A stretch of 64,000 bases of DNA from Tenacibaculum sp. M341. Lineage in GTDB: Bacteria > Bacteroidota > Bacteroidia > Flavobacteriales > Flavobacteriaceae. The DNA lies in assembly GCF_004337695.1 (NCBI RefSeq), contig NZ_SJXJ01000003.1, positions 62,001-126,000 of the forward strand, in the 5' to 3' direction. The notes beneath the pieces are model-generated. The model saw nothing but the letters and a program-made list of their open reading frames with translations. It had not been told where the DNA came from and did not search any database. Below are positions 26,696 through 35,537 of this stretch, piece by piece; position 1 is the stretch's first letter; the number at the start of each line of letters is the position of its first letter. A program made the position numbers and the translations under genes.

Positions 26696-28264
26696 TTAAG
26701 AACTACACGATAACATAGAGCAACCTATTTTATTTTTAGCCCAATCTGGACGCTTGGCAAACCATTTTTCATTTTCAGGCTGCTCATTATATGGATTTTT
26801 TAATAACTGATATAATTCATCTATTAATTGATAATTACCATTATTAGCATCATCAATAGCTAATTGTGCCATATAATTGCGTAAAACATATTTAGGATTT
26901 ATAGCATCCATTTTTTCTTTACGTTCACTATCTATTAGTGTTTCGTTATTAATAGCTTTTATGTAGGTAGTTAACCATTTTTTCCAGCTATCAGAAACCT
27001 CTCCTTTTAGTTCTTGTGTATCATAAAAACTATAAGTGATCTTATTTAAAGCAGTTTCAGTAGTGTCTTCTTTAGTTATGTTGGCAAGTAATCTATAGAA
27101 TATGGTGTAATCAGTTTCTGTTAGTTGTAATGTTTTCTCTATTTCAGCAATAATGTTAAGACTATCGGTAGTCTTAGTATCATATAAGCCAAGTTTGTGC
27201 CTCATCATTTGCTGATATTTTTCAAGATATAGGCTTTCATAATCATCTAAAATAGCTTGTAACGGATCTACTTCATCAATTAACGGATAAAGAGCATTGG
27301 CAAGTTTATACATATTCCACATGGTAATGTATGGTTGGTTACCAAATCGATATCTTCTATTTTGAGCATCAGTAGTATTTGGAGTCCATTCATAATTAAC
27401 ATCTTCTAACCAACCGTAAGGTCCGTAATCAATGGTTAATCCTAGAATAGACATGTTATCAGTATTCATTACTCCGTGGACAAAACCAACACGTTGCCAA
27501 TGTACTACCATTTCAATAGTGTTATCTCTAACAGCTGTTAAAAAATCGAGGTATTTTTGTTTTCCTTCGGATGCAATTTCAGGATAAAAATGTTGAATTG
27601 TATAATCAGTAAGTAATTGTAGCGTTTGATGATTTTGACGTGCCGATAAAATTTCAAAATTACCAAAACGAATAAAGCTAGGAGCAACTCTGCACACTAC
27701 AGCACCTTTTTCGTAAGCAGCGTTACCATTGTACATAACATCTCTTAAAACCTCATCGCCTGTTAAACTTAAAGATAACGATCGAGTAGTAGGCACGCCT
27801 AAATGATACATCGCTTCACTACATAAATGTTCACGAATAGAAGAACGTAAAACAGCTAAACCATCGGCTCTTCTTGAATAAGGAGTTTCACCAGCTCCTT
27901 TTAATTGTAAAGCCCATTGTTTTTGATTGTGCTCTATTTCAAAAAGATTGATAGCGCGTCCGTCACCTAATTGTCCTGCCCAATGTCCAAATTGATGACC
28001 GCCATAACACATGGCATATGGATGTGTGTTTTCGAATACTTCGTTTCCAGAGAAAACAGCTAAAAATTCATCCGATTGAGTATCTTCTTTTGTCAATCCC
28101 AAACTACTTAAAAGTTCTTCTGAAACATGTAAAAGTTTAGGCAGTTTCGTTTTTTTAGGTGTTACATATGAAAAACAAGCATCTACAACTTGTCTACGTG
28201 AGTTTTCTAAAATTTTGTCAGCTGGTAACTCTTTAGAAAATGTGTTTTGAATGTTAAGTTTCAT
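26696..28264 (-). CDS. selO: Protein adenylyltransferase SelO (YdiU/UPF0061)
   Basis: A 522-residue pseudokinase-fold enzyme that transfers AMP from ATP to protein hydroxyl groups. Diagnostic blocks are AMCYGGHQFGHWAGQLGDGRA near residue 90, QLKGAGETPYSRRADG, LRSSIREHLCSEAMYHLGVP, VHGVMNTDNMSILGLTIDYG and the C-terminal GCSMLSCSS with the conserved redox Cys. Length matches the family. Alone on the minus strand, with a TACCTTTG -7 box at 28272-28279, 7 bases before the ATG, so the mRNA has almost no leader. Confidence 0.95.
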   Translation of the reverse strand: MKLNIQNTFSKELPADKILENSRRQVVDACFSYVTPKKTKLPKLLHVSEELLSSLGLTKEDTQSDEFLAVFSGNEVFENTHPYAMCYGGHQFGHWAGQLGDGRAINLFEIEHNQKQWALQLKGAGETPYSRRADGLAVLRSSIREHLCSEAMYHLGVPTTRSLSLSLTGDEVLRDVMYNGNAAYEKGAVVCRVAPSFIRFGNFEILSARQNHQTLQLLTDYTIQHFYPEIASEGKQKYLDFLTAVRDNTIEMVVHWQRVGFVHGVMNTDNMSILGLTIDYGPYGWLEDVNYEWTPNTTDAQNRRYRFGNQPYITMWNMYKLANALYPLIDEVDPLQAILDDYESLYLEKYQQMMRHKLGLYDTKTTDSLNIIAEIEKTLQLTETDYTIFYRLLANITKEDTTETALNKITYSFYDTQELKGEVSDSWKKWLTTYIKAINNETLIDSERKEKMDAINPKYVLRNYMAQLAIDDANNGNYQLIDELYQLLKNPYNEQPENEKWFAKRPDWAKNKIGCSMLSCSS

Positions 28265-28512
28265 GATATTACAAAGGTAGAGTATATAATTTAAGGAATG
28301 TTTTTGATGTTGTTTTTATTTGAAAATTATCTGTTTACAAATAAAAAGTTAGTGCTATTTTATACTTCTTTGTAGAGTAAGCTGATTTTAAACATGTTAA
28401 TAAATCATAAAAAATGCTTTTTTATTAACACGAAAACGGTTAAGTAGTATTGGTGTGTTTTTGTGAGTATTTATTTTTTTTAACTTCAAATCAATTATAA
28501 ATCAAATAAATT

Positions 28513-28742
28513 ATGAAAAAAACATTTTAAAAGCAATTAAAGCTACTATTCTTTCAAAAAAAGAAACTCAAACTATTGTAGGAGGTTATTTAGGAGGAAG
28601 TGGAAATTGTTATTTCAGACCTTGTGGAGGAGAACAAAATAAAGGACCACAAACAGGAAGGACATGTTCTAGAGGAAGTGGAACATTTTTTGCGCTTTAT
28701 GTTTACAAGCCAGATCCTACTTATGAATGTATTGACGGGTAG
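28513..28742 (+). pseudogene. Double-glycine leader peptide gene (bacteriocin-like) broken by a one-base frameshift
   Basis: From ATG 28513 the frame runs into TAA after five codons (ATG then A7 then C). One base more in the A tract would give MKKNILKAIKATILSKKETQ, TIVGG and a 51-residue tail up to TAG at 28740. The tail starts YLGGSGNCYFRPCGG, holds four Cys (NC, PC, TC, EC) and is Gly-rich. The leader has the look of the double-glycine leaders of bacteriocins and RiPP precursors (hydrophobic positions, acid/Gln, then IVGG). There is no alternative start in the open frame. It may be a pseudogene, a phase-variable gene, or an error in the A tract. No transporter or modifying enzyme lies beside it. 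The 28265-28512 gap upstream and 28743-28913 downstream are otherwise empty. Confidence 0.7.
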
Positions 28743-28913
28743 GTTACAGGTTTTGTAATCAAAGTCTCAACAGAGCATGTGAAATAAAAAAAAGAAACAT
28801 TTTTCTATTCATAATTATAGAGCGTAAAAACTTGCTAATTCTGCTATGAGGCAGTTCTTTATTAGTATACAAAGATAGATTATAACTTGGGGGCTAATAA
28901 ATAAAAGAACAAG

Positions 28914-28944
28914 AAAACTACAATACTATTATTGTAGTTTTTTT
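28914..28944 (+). terminator. Terminator downstream of the leader-peptide gene
   Basis: AAAACTACAATA (28914-28925), loop CTAT, TATTGTAGTTTT (28930-28941), followed by more T. The same stem recurs at 34398-34428. It lies 170 bases after the peptide stop and would also end minus-strand read-through only poorly. Confidence 0.75.
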
Positions 28945-29033
28945 GAGTTTTTAAAACCAAACGATAAAGATAAAATACAGGCTGGTTTTAGGTAGCGTAT
29001 ATATAACGAACTTAATACGTTTTTTGGTAAGTA

Positions 29034-30254
29034 TTAATCTATTAAAGAAGATTGAAAATATGCTTTGTTTTCTAAACTCTTATGAACAGGACATTTACTT
29101 GCAATTTCCAGTAAACGTTTTCTTTGATCTTCATCTAAATTTCCAATTAGTTTTATCTTTTTTGTAAAAAAATCATGCCTATTTGGTTTTTCAACATCAA
29201 TACCTATTTCTTCACTAGTTTTCTTAGTTCTTGTTACATGAACTTGCACTTCTTGTAAATCCCAATTTTTTCTATTCGCATACATTTTAAGTGTCATGGT
29301 TGTACATGCAATTAAAGCAGCATTTAAATAATCAAACGGAGAAGGACCAAAATCATAACCATCCACAGAGGCTGGTTCATCTGCAATTAGTTTATGATTG
29401 CTAACTTTAATATTTGTTGTAAAATTATCTTCTACCAGGTTTAAGTGTCCAACAGCTTGTTCGTTGTTTAAAGATAAATTCACATTTTCTTTTTTAGAAA
29501 AATAACGTTGTACCCATGTTCCAATAATATTACCCGCATATTTACTGTCATCTGGATTTGTTAATAAATGATCTGCGTTATCTAGAGTAACAAAACTCTT
29601 TGGATGACGAGCGTTAATGTATATTTTTTCTGCATTTTTAATACCTACAACAGTATCAATAGGAGAGTGGAGTATTAAAATAGGTTTTCTAAGTTCTTTT
29701 ACTATTGAAGGTAAATCTGTTTTACCAAAATCACTTACAAAGTCTTTGTTTATTTTAAAAGGTCTTCCTCCAATATTAACTTCTACCTCTCCTTTCTCTT
29801 CAACTTCATGTAAACCATGAGAAAATAAATGAGTAACATGTTCAACCTCTGCAGGTGCGCCAATAGTGGCAACTGCTTTTACATTACTCAATTTTGATGC
29901 AGCAGTAATTACAGCTGCACCACCTAAAGAGTGTCCTACTAAAAGAGAAGGTGCTTGGTAGTGTTGTTGCATATAATCACTTACCGCAATTAAATCAGAA
30001 ACATTAGCAGAGAAATGACTTTCTTGAAATTTACCTTCACTTTTACCTAAACCGGTAAAATCAAAACGAACAACACCAAAACCATAGTTTGTAAGTACTT
30101 TACTAATGTTTCTAACAGCGCTTAAAGAGCTAGAACAGGTAAAGCAATGAGCAAAAATGGCAAAAAAATTTGGTTTCTGATTTACAGGTAATTCTAAAAC
30201 AGCGTTTAACTGTTGTCCTTTTTTATTTGGTATGGTAAGTGTTGATCTTTTCAT
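29034..30254 (-). CDS. Bifunctional alpha/beta hydrolase-OsmC fusion protein
   Basis: A 406-residue cytoplasmic protein. Residues 1-255 are an alpha/beta hydrolase: AIFAHCFTCSSS (oxyanion region), nucleophile Ser109 in VGHSLGGAA, acid in PIDTVVG and His in LDNADHLL. Residues about 270-406 are an OsmC/Ohr-type domain with the two reactive Cys in LIACTTMTLKMY and ASKCPVHKSL. OsmC domains reduce organic peroxides. Such fusions are common in Bacteroidota; the combination suggests processing of peroxidised esters, which is inference. It is alone on the minus strand. Confidence 0.9.
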   Translation of the reverse strand: MKRSTLTIPNKKGQQLNAVLELPVNQKPNFFAIFAHCFTCSSSLSAVRNISKVLTNYGFGVVRFDFTGLGKSEGKFQESHFSANVSDLIAVSDYMQQHYQAPSLLVGHSLGGAAVITAASKLSNVKAVATIGAPAEVEHVTHLFSHGLHEVEEKGEVEVNIGGRPFKINKDFVSDFGKTDLPSIVKELRKPILILHSPIDTVVGIKNAEKIYINARHPKSFVTLDNADHLLTNPDDSKYAGNIIGTWVQRYFSKKENVNLSLNNEQAVGHLNLVEDNFTTNIKVSNHKLIADEPASVDGYDFGPSPFDYLNAALIACTTMTLKMYANRKNWDLQEVQVHVTRTKKTSEEIGIDVEKPNRHDFFTKKIKLIGNLDEDQRKRLLEIASKCPVHKSLENKAYFQSSLID

Positions 30255-30333
30255 TATTTAATAAGTATTACGATTTTTTTGTCGTATTTAATTAAGTAAA
30301 CTTACTAAATAGAAAGTTCTTTAAAATAAAGAA

Positions 30334-30368
30334 GACCTCCCCGAAAACAAAAGGTTAACAAGGAGGTC
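30334..30368 (-). terminator. Terminator of the small-protein gene at 30398
   Basis: GACCTCC (30334-30340) pairs with GGAGGTC (30362-30368) across a 21-base loop, and on the minus strand it is followed by TTCTTTATTTT. It lies 29 bases after the stop of the minus-strand gene ending at 30398. Confidence 0.6.
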
Positions 30369-30397
30369 AAATTAACTAAAACTTATATTTAAATTTA

Positions 30398-30874
30398 TTA
30401 AACTTCAATTAGTTTAATATCATATCCACCATTAATAGCTGCTATTAGTTTATCTTCTTTATGACCTAATCTAGGCATAAAACTCTCAGGGAATTTAGGG
30501 ATGTTGCAATAGAAAAGTCCTCCGTTTTCATGTTCAGGTTTCCAAGAAACAGATGTTGAATCATGTTTGCTACCAAAAATTCTCCTAAACTCTCCTTTGA
30601 ATTTTACATCAATTCGTTTTCCTTTTTTTCTATCTCCATGAGGATAAAAAGCCCATGTGTAGTAACCTTCTCTTGTAAAACTTCTGTTAGATTTATTAAT
30701 AACAATAGCATCTTCTGAGTTGTCTACTATTATTAAAAAATGTTCTTCATTAATTTTAGTGTTTTTAGGGTAGCCTAAATATTGATTTGGTCCTAGTTGC
30801 ATAATGTATCTTTTTCCTCTTGGTCCTCCTAATTTGACTAAGTCTGTGTCTAAAAGAATTTCGTTATTTTCCAT
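30398..30874 (-). CDS. Unknown small protein of the 30-32 kb cluster
   Basis: A protein of 158 residues with this start, no signal peptide or membrane helix, predicted mainly beta. Segments: VKLGGPRGKRYIMQLG, YYTWAFYPHGDRKKGKR and WKPEHENGGLFYCNIPKF. I recognise no family. The frame is open to an ATG at 30901 (9 codons further). However, the 68 bases at 30885-30952 are repeated at 31250-31317 upstream of another gene, where the equivalent of that ATG is ACG. The region is therefore leader, and the start is the ATG at 30874. Basic and aromatic-rich composition could suit a binding protein, but no function can be given. Confidence 0.65.
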   Translation of the reverse strand: MENNEILLDTDLVKLGGPRGKRYIMQLGPNQYLGYPKNTKINEEHFLIIVDNSEDAIVINKSNRSFTREGYYTWAFYPHGDRKKGKRIDVKFKGEFRRIFGSKHDSTSVSWKPEHENGGLFYCNIPKFPESFMPRLGHKEDKLIAAINGGYDIKLIEV

Positions 30875-30884
30875 TTTAATTGAT

Positions 30885-30952
30885 TTAATATCCTTACTCA
30901 TTTGGCTTTTCGGGTTCCGCCTCGTTTGTAATAGTGTCTGATCTCTATTTTT
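30885..30952 (-). repeat. Duplicated upstream leader, copy 1
   Basis: These 68 bases match 31250-31317 at about 61 positions with no gap. Each copy lies immediately upstream of a minus-strand small-protein gene (starts 30874 and 31238). Shared blocks include CCTTACTC, TTTGGCTTTTC, CGCCTCGTTT and ATCTCTATTTTT. It probably carries a promoter or a shared 5' untranslated regulatory element; I do not see a clean TAnnTTTG in it. Confidence 0.75.
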
Positions 30953-30974
30953 AACACGAATGCTATTAAATAAC

Positions 30975-31238
30975 TTAAATTTTTATAGCTGTTCCTTTGT
31001 GAGTATACTCACCATTATCATGAAATCTAATTGTAGTATCTGATTTTATGTACCATGGACCGTTATTATTAGGACAGTCCTCTACATACATTATTACTCC
31101 ACGATTATTGTCTTTTCTGGTCCAGCTTTCCGTTTTTTCAATAGGGATGACGTAAGATTTTGTTTCTCCTCCATCTGTCCATTTATTTACAGATACTTTA
31201 ATAGGTCCTAATGTTTCATTAATTACAGTAATACTCAT
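30975..31238 (-). CDS. Unknown 87-residue beta-rich protein
   Basis: A cytoplasmic-looking small protein: ITVINETLGPIKVSVNKW, then a charged turn, IEKTESWTRKDNNRGVIMYV, and a tail with GEYTHKGTAIKI. The spacing of the K-x-SVNKW and SWTR-x-x-NRG segments is reminiscent of small beta-sandwich proteins (I thought of the CUPID / up-regulated in daf-2 type domain), but I cannot check that. It has the duplicated leader (31250-31317) and shares the strand with the gene at 30398, 100 bases downstream. Confidence 0.65.
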   Translation of the reverse strand: MSITVINETLGPIKVSVNKWTDGGETKSYVIPIEKTESWTRKDNNRGVIMYVEDCPNNNGPWYIKSDTTIRFHDNGEYTHKGTAIKI

Positions 31239-31249
31239 CTTATTAATTT

Positions 31250-31317
31250 TTAATATCCTTACTCGTTTGGCTTTTCAGGATTCGCCTCGTTTATAATAGT
31301 TTCTAATCTCTATTTTT
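31250..31317 (-). repeat. Duplicated upstream leader, copy 2
   Basis: Second copy of the 68-base element (see 30885-30952), 12 bases upstream of the ATG at 31238. The copies differ at about 7 positions, so the duplication is not recent, and conservation while the coding regions are unrelated suggests function. Confidence 0.75.
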
Positions 31318-31496
31318 TAGAAAGTAAGAATAGCGCTATTCGTTGTTTTCTGATGGTAAAATTATTATAGAAAAGCCTTGAAAATCATTTAGAATAAGCG
31401 AGTGCGTGTTAGAAATTCGTGAACGATGAAAAATAAGGTACGACTGTTTTTTTGTTAAAAAGAATTATATTGCAGTGTAACCTACCTATTATAATT

Positions 31497-31916
31497 ATGA
31501 AATACACAATTGAACAAAAGACTAGGAATAAGATTAAGAATGTAACTGTTAAAAGAATTGCTAGGTGTAGACCAATTATAGAGATAGAAAACCATACTTC
31601 GTTAGGACCTTTTGTAAGAGTAACACAAAGTGAACAAAATAAACATTATGTATATGTTTTAGCGTATTTTAATAGAAGAGTGAAAAATTTCATTATAAGA
31701 GACGAAAGTTTTCCTACTATTTATATAGTAGCTGGAGATAAATCAACAAACATAAAAAAGAAGAAACAAGATTTACTTTGTTTTATAATTGAATTAAAAG
31801 ATGTAGTATGCCCAGGTGATAGAGTAGATATAGAAATTGATTTTAATCAAAAGATGGAAGGTGGTGTAGGGGAGCCAACCCGAGGTACTGTAGCTACTCC
31901 TCCTGTTAAAGATTAA
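31497..31916 (+). CDS. Unknown 139-residue protein
   Basis: Starts at ATG 31497 (MKYTIEQKTRNKIKNVTVKR); the frame opens earlier at TTG 31452 but adds only hydrophobic filler. The body is strongly basic in the first half (RRVKNFIIRDESF), then LLCFIIELKDVVCPGDRVDI and an unstructured Gly/Pro/Thr tail GGVGEPTRGTVATPPVKD. No family recognised; predicted beta-rich. It is divergent from the 87-residue gene, and its stop is only 15 bases before the histidine kinase start, so the two may be co-transcribed. Confidence 0.65.
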   Translation: MKYTIEQKTRNKIKNVTVKRIARCRPIIEIENHTSLGPFVRVTQSEQNKHYVYVLAYFNRRVKNFIIRDESFPTIYIVAGDKSTNIKKKKQDLLCFIIELKDVVCPGDRVDIEIDFNQKMEGGVGEPTRGTVATPPVKD

Positions 31917-31931
31917 ATATAATAGCGTGTT

Positions 31932-33632
31932 TTGAGATACTGTTTTTTATTTTTCTTTTTTCTGAATATGTTTTGTTGTTTTAGTCAAACTTCATATGTA
32001 GAAGATTGGTTTTTAAATGAATGTGAGCAGTGTTTGTTTTTGTCTGATAAGAAAGTGTTATTGCCAGATAATGAGTTGAATGCGTGGCATAATGCAAGAG
32101 TTGCATTTTTTAAAGACGATTACAAACAAGCAAATTATTACTTACTAAAAGATAATTTAGGAAAAGAAGAAGAGAAAACTCTTTTAAAAGGTCATATAAT
32201 GTTGGGTTTAGGTGTTTATAATAAGGCAATGTCTTATTTTAAGCATAAGTCGCTATTAAATAATAAAAGTTATGAATTGATATTACAAAAGAGTTTGATA
32301 GACGGTTTTTATGCAAATAAACAATATGATTCTGTTGCCTTTTATTGTAAAAAAATATTACAGACTAATAAAGTTTCGGTTAAGTTAGAAAATGAAGTAC
32401 GAGAGCTTTTAGCTTACATTAATTTGTTACATAAGGATTTTAAAGGAGCAGAATTTTCTTTTCAAAAATTATTATCTAATTATAAGATTAATAACGATTC
32501 TATTGCAATTGCTAGGGTGTATTCGAGTTTAGGAAATTTGTTTTTTGAACAGTATAAAGACAATAAGGCAAAACAGTATTTTGATTCAGCCTACATAAAA
32601 AGTAGATTTTTAAAAAATTTAAAGTTAAAACGAGATATAGTTTATAATTTATACATTGTATCCGAAGCTTTAAAAAAACATAAGAAGGCAGTTAGTTATT
32701 TAAAAGAGTATAATGTATTAAAAGACTCTATTCAAACAGAAAAAACAATTTGGGAAGTAGCTCAACATAAAGAGGCTATTAACTTAGCAAAAAAACAAGC
32801 AGAGGTTAATAAAAAAACAGCAGAACGTAATATACTTTTTATCGTGTTTGTAAGTGCTCTCTTATTATTAATTACCATTTACTTTTTTTATAAGAAACTA
32901 CAAAAGCAACATTTTAAAATAAAAAGGCTTAATGAAGAATTGGCAACGGCAAATAAATTAAAAAATCAGGTTTTTAGTATAGTTGCTCACGATTTAAGAA
33001 GTCCTGTAGCATTATTAAAGCAAAAATTTAATTTGTCAGCTAAAGGTATTGATGCTAATACAGTAGCAATAGATAAAGGAGTGATGTCTTTAATAGATTC
33101 GTTAAACTTTTTATTAGATAATTTATTAAACTGGTCCTTAAGTCAGTCTAACTTATTAAATGTGCAAAAAGATTGGTTTCCTTTATATCCTGTAATGCAG
33201 CAGATAAAGTATCAATATGAGTCACTAATTAATGAAAAAGAGATAAAGTTAACTATTGATAATATTGAAAGTGTTTTACTATTTGGAGATATGGAATTGT
33301 TTAAAATAGCAATTAGAAATTGTTTAGACAATGCGGTAAAATTTACACCTAAAGGCGGAAGTATTAGAATTACGGGAGAAGCGGAAAAAACATTTTTCAA
33401 ACTAAAAATTCAAGATTCAGGAGTAGGAATTCCAGAAACTATTTTAAAAACGCTTTTTGAATTAAATGTAAAGAAAGCACAAAAAGATACTACTGGTAGA
33501 AAGAGTTCTGGTTTAGGATTGCATTTAGTTAAATCTATGGTAACTTTAAATGATGGAGAAATTAGTATTAAAAACAATCCAAAAGGCGGAACAATAGTAA
33601 ACATTTTGGTTCCTTATAAAATAATAGCTTAG
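31932..33632 (+). CDS. TPR-containing sensor histidine kinase
   Basis: A 566-residue kinase: signal peptide (MRYCFLFFFFLNMFCCFSQ), a periplasmic tetratricopeptide-like region (about 30-270), one membrane helix (about 298-318, LFIVFVSALLLLITIYFF), the phospho-acceptor helix with His353 in VAHDLRSPVALLK, then ATP-binding boxes NCLDNAVKFTPKGGS, DSGVGIP and SSGLGLHLVKS. The start codon must be TTG at 31932: an in-frame stop lies just upstream and the next ATG (31968) would remove most of the signal peptide. The LytTR regulator follows 12 bases later, so the pair forms one two-component system; the signal is unknown. Confidence 0.88.
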   Translation: MRYCFLFFFFLNMFCCFSQTSYVEDWFLNECEQCLFLSDKKVLLPDNELNAWHNARVAFFKDDYKQANYYLLKDNLGKEEEKTLLKGHIMLGLGVYNKAMSYFKHKSLLNNKSYELILQKSLIDGFYANKQYDSVAFYCKKILQTNKVSVKLENEVRELLAYINLLHKDFKGAEFSFQKLLSNYKINNDSIAIARVYSSLGNLFFEQYKDNKAKQYFDSAYIKSRFLKNLKLKRDIVYNLYIVSEALKKHKKAVSYLKEYNVLKDSIQTEKTIWEVAQHKEAINLAKKQAEVNKKTAERNILFIVFVSALLLLITIYFFYKKLQKQHFKIKRLNEELATANKLKNQVFSIVAHDLRSPVALLKQKFNLSAKGIDANTVAIDKGVMSLIDSLNFLLDNLLNWSLSQSNLLNVQKDWFPLYPVMQQIKYQYESLINEKEIKLTIDNIESVLLFGDMELFKIAIRNCLDNAVKFTPKGGSIRITGEAEKTFFKLKIQDSGVGIPETILKTLFELNVKKAQKDTTGRKSSGLGLHLVKSMVTLNDGEISIKNNPKGGTIVNILVPYKIIA

Positions 33633-33644
33633 TAAGAATGATAT

Positions 33645-34382
33645 ATGGATAAATTGAAGATTTTAATTTTAGAAGATACAGTAGAGGAGGCAAGTGTATT
33701 ACAAATTGTATTGGAAGAAAAATATACTATCATAGGTATTGCTAAAGATTTTAATGAAGCAGTAGCTTATTACCATATTCATAAGCCAGATATAGCTGTT
33801 TTAGATATTTTTATTGAAGGGGAACGAGAAGGAATTAGGTTTGCAGAGTATGTAAATAATACGAACCCTATTCCTATTTTGTTTTTAACTAACGCAAAAG
33901 ATACTATTACTTTTTCTTCTGCTAAAAAGACCAATCCATATAGATACATTTTAAAACCTGTAGACGCTTTAGGGATTCATTTTAGTATAGAATTGGCTAT
34001 TGAAAATTTTATAAATGGTGTAGGAAAGTTATCAACTAAAGAAAATACGGTGTTAAAAGTTAAAGAAGAATTGTATATTAAAAAGAAAGCTTCTTTATTT
34101 AAAGTAGCAATTGATCATGTAAATTATGTAGAGGCAGATGATAAATATTGTCATATATATTTAAAAGATACTAAGTTTTTAGTACAGAAAAGCTTAACTA
34201 GTTTAGAGGAAGAGTTTTCTGAGTTATTAATACGTACCCACAGAAAGTATTTGGTGAATAGGGATCAAATTAATCGAATAGATACAGCTGATTATAATAT
34301 AATTTTAAATAACGGTAGTACAGTTCCTTTAAGTCAGCGTCATAAGAAAGAAGTATTAGAGTTATTTAAGATATTAAAATAA
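33645..34382 (+). CDS. LytTR-family response regulator, partner of the upstream kinase
   Basis: A 245-residue regulator. The receiver (1-125) has LEDTVEEAS, phospho-acceptor Asp in IAVLDIFIEGEREG, FLTNAKD and ILKPVDALG. The LytTR domain (about 140-245) has NYVEADDKYCHIYLK, RTHRKYLVNRDQI and PLSQRHKKEV. It starts 12 bases after the kinase stop. A terminator at 34398 closes the unit. Targets are unknown. Confidence 0.9.
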   Translation: MDKLKILILEDTVEEASVLQIVLEEKYTIIGIAKDFNEAVAYYHIHKPDIAVLDIFIEGEREGIRFAEYVNNTNPIPILFLTNAKDTITFSSAKKTNPYRYILKPVDALGIHFSIELAIENFINGVGKLSTKENTVLKVKEELYIKKKASLFKVAIDHVNYVEADDKYCHIYLKDTKFLVQKSLTSLEEEFSELLIRTHRKYLVNRDQINRIDTADYNIILNNGSTVPLSQRHKKEVLELFKILK

Positions 34383-34397
34383 CTTCCAAGAAAAACA

Positions 34398-34430
34398 AAA
34401 AACTACAATACCAAATATTGTAGTTTTTTG
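34398..34430. terminator. Bidirectional terminator
   Basis: AAAAACTACAATA (34398-34410) and TATTGTAGTTTTT (34416-34428), loop of 5, with T/A tracts on both sides. It separates the convergent two-component and msr operons. The stem is nearly identical to the one at 28914. Confidence 0.85.
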
Positions 34431-34460
34431 TTTGTGTAAATTGGATTAATTTACAGTTGT

Positions 34461-34991
34461 TTATTTCAGTTTGTCAGCGTACAGCTTACGCAGCTTTGCT
34501 AACTTAGGAGTAATAACGAAGTTACAATACCCTTGTTCTTTATTATTATCATAATAATTTTGGTGATAGTCTTCGGCAGCATAAAAAGTAGGTAGTTCAC
34601 TTAATTCCGTTACAATTTGATCATCGTAATAAGGTTGTACTTGCTTAAAAACTTCTTCTGCAATTAACTTCTCAGTATTATCATTATAATAAATAACAGA
34701 ACGATATTGTGTACCAACATCGGCACCTTGTTTATTTAAAGTAGTAGGATCATGAGTTGTCATAAAAATGATTAAAATCTCCTCAAATGATATTACTTCA
34801 GAATCATATGTAATTTGAATTACTTCTGCATGACCTGTTAAGCCAGAACAAATTTCTCTGTAAGTAGGGTGTCCAGGAACATTTCCACCAGCATAACCAG
34901 AAACAACTTTTTCAACTCCTTTAATTTGGTTAAAAACAGCTTCGGTACACCAAAAGCATCCACCACCAATAGTTGCTATTTTAGTTGCCAT
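34461..34991 (-). CDS. msrA: Peptide-methionine (S)-S-oxide reductase MsrA
   Basis: A 176-residue enzyme with the catalytic motif GGGCFWCTEAVF (active Cys12), VVSGYAGGNVPGHPTY, GHAEVIQI and the closing YHQNYYDNNKEQGYC. It reduces the S epimer of methionine sulfoxide in proteins and free Met using thioredoxin. Its start overlaps the end of msrB by 11 bases, so the two are translationally coupled. No signal peptide, so cytoplasmic. Confidence 0.95.
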   Translation of the reverse strand: MATKIATIGGGCFWCTEAVFNQIKGVEKVVSGYAGGNVPGHPTYREICSGLTGHAEVIQITYDSEVISFEEILIIFMTTHDPTTLNKQGADVGTQYRSVIYYNDNTEKLIAEEVFKQVQPYYDDQIVTELSELPTFYAAEDYHQNYYDNNKEQGYCNFVITPKLAKLRKLYADKLK

Positions 34992-35433
34992 CTTTTTCTA
35001 ATTTTAAAGAGAGAGAATTTACACAGTAACGTAATCCGCTAGGTTCAGGACCATCAGGAAATACGTGTCCTAAATGAGAATCGCAAGAATTACATAAAAT
35101 TTCAACACGAATCATACCATGAGAAGTATCTTTGTGGTATTTAACAGCATTCTCTTGAATTGGTTGTGTAAAACTAGGCCACCCTGAACTAGATTCAAAT
35201 TTAATTGTAGAATCAAAGAGGGGAGTGTTGCAACAAGCACAACTATACTTTCCAGATTCAAAGGCAGAACAATGCTCGCCAGAAAAAGGACGTTCAGTTC
35301 CTTTTAAACGTGTAATTGTAAATGTTTCAGAGTCTAAAATTTCTTTCCATTCAGCATCTGTTTTTTCTACTCTATTACTAGGAGTAGGATTACCGTTTAC
35401 TGTAAAACGGATAATATCTTTCCAAGTTAACAT
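34981..35433 (-). CDS. msrB: Peptide-methionine (R)-S-oxide reductase MsrB
   Basis: A 150-residue enzyme with two zinc-binding pairs (CACC and CNSC), SSSGWPSFTQPI, DSHLGHVFPDGP and the catalytic RYCVNSLSL (Cys137). It handles the R epimer, complementing MsrA. First gene of the pair on the minus strand; the TTG-like region upstream shows no clear -7 box. Divergent from the HD-PycTM gene with about 100 bases between. Confidence 0.95.
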   Translation of the reverse strand: MLTWKDIIRFTVNGNPTPSNRVEKTDAEWKEILDSETFTITRLKGTERPFSGEHCSAFESGKYSCACCNTPLFDSTIKFESSSGWPSFTQPIQENAVKYHKDTSHGMIRVEILCNSCDSHLGHVFPDGPEPSGLRYCVNSLSLKLEKDGN

Positions 35434-35537
35434 ATTGTATTTTTAATTTAATTTTTTTGTCGTTTTGTAGTGCTAAAAATTACATTATTGTAATTGATAA
35501 AGTTTGGTTACTTTTACCTATACTAAATTACTGATTT

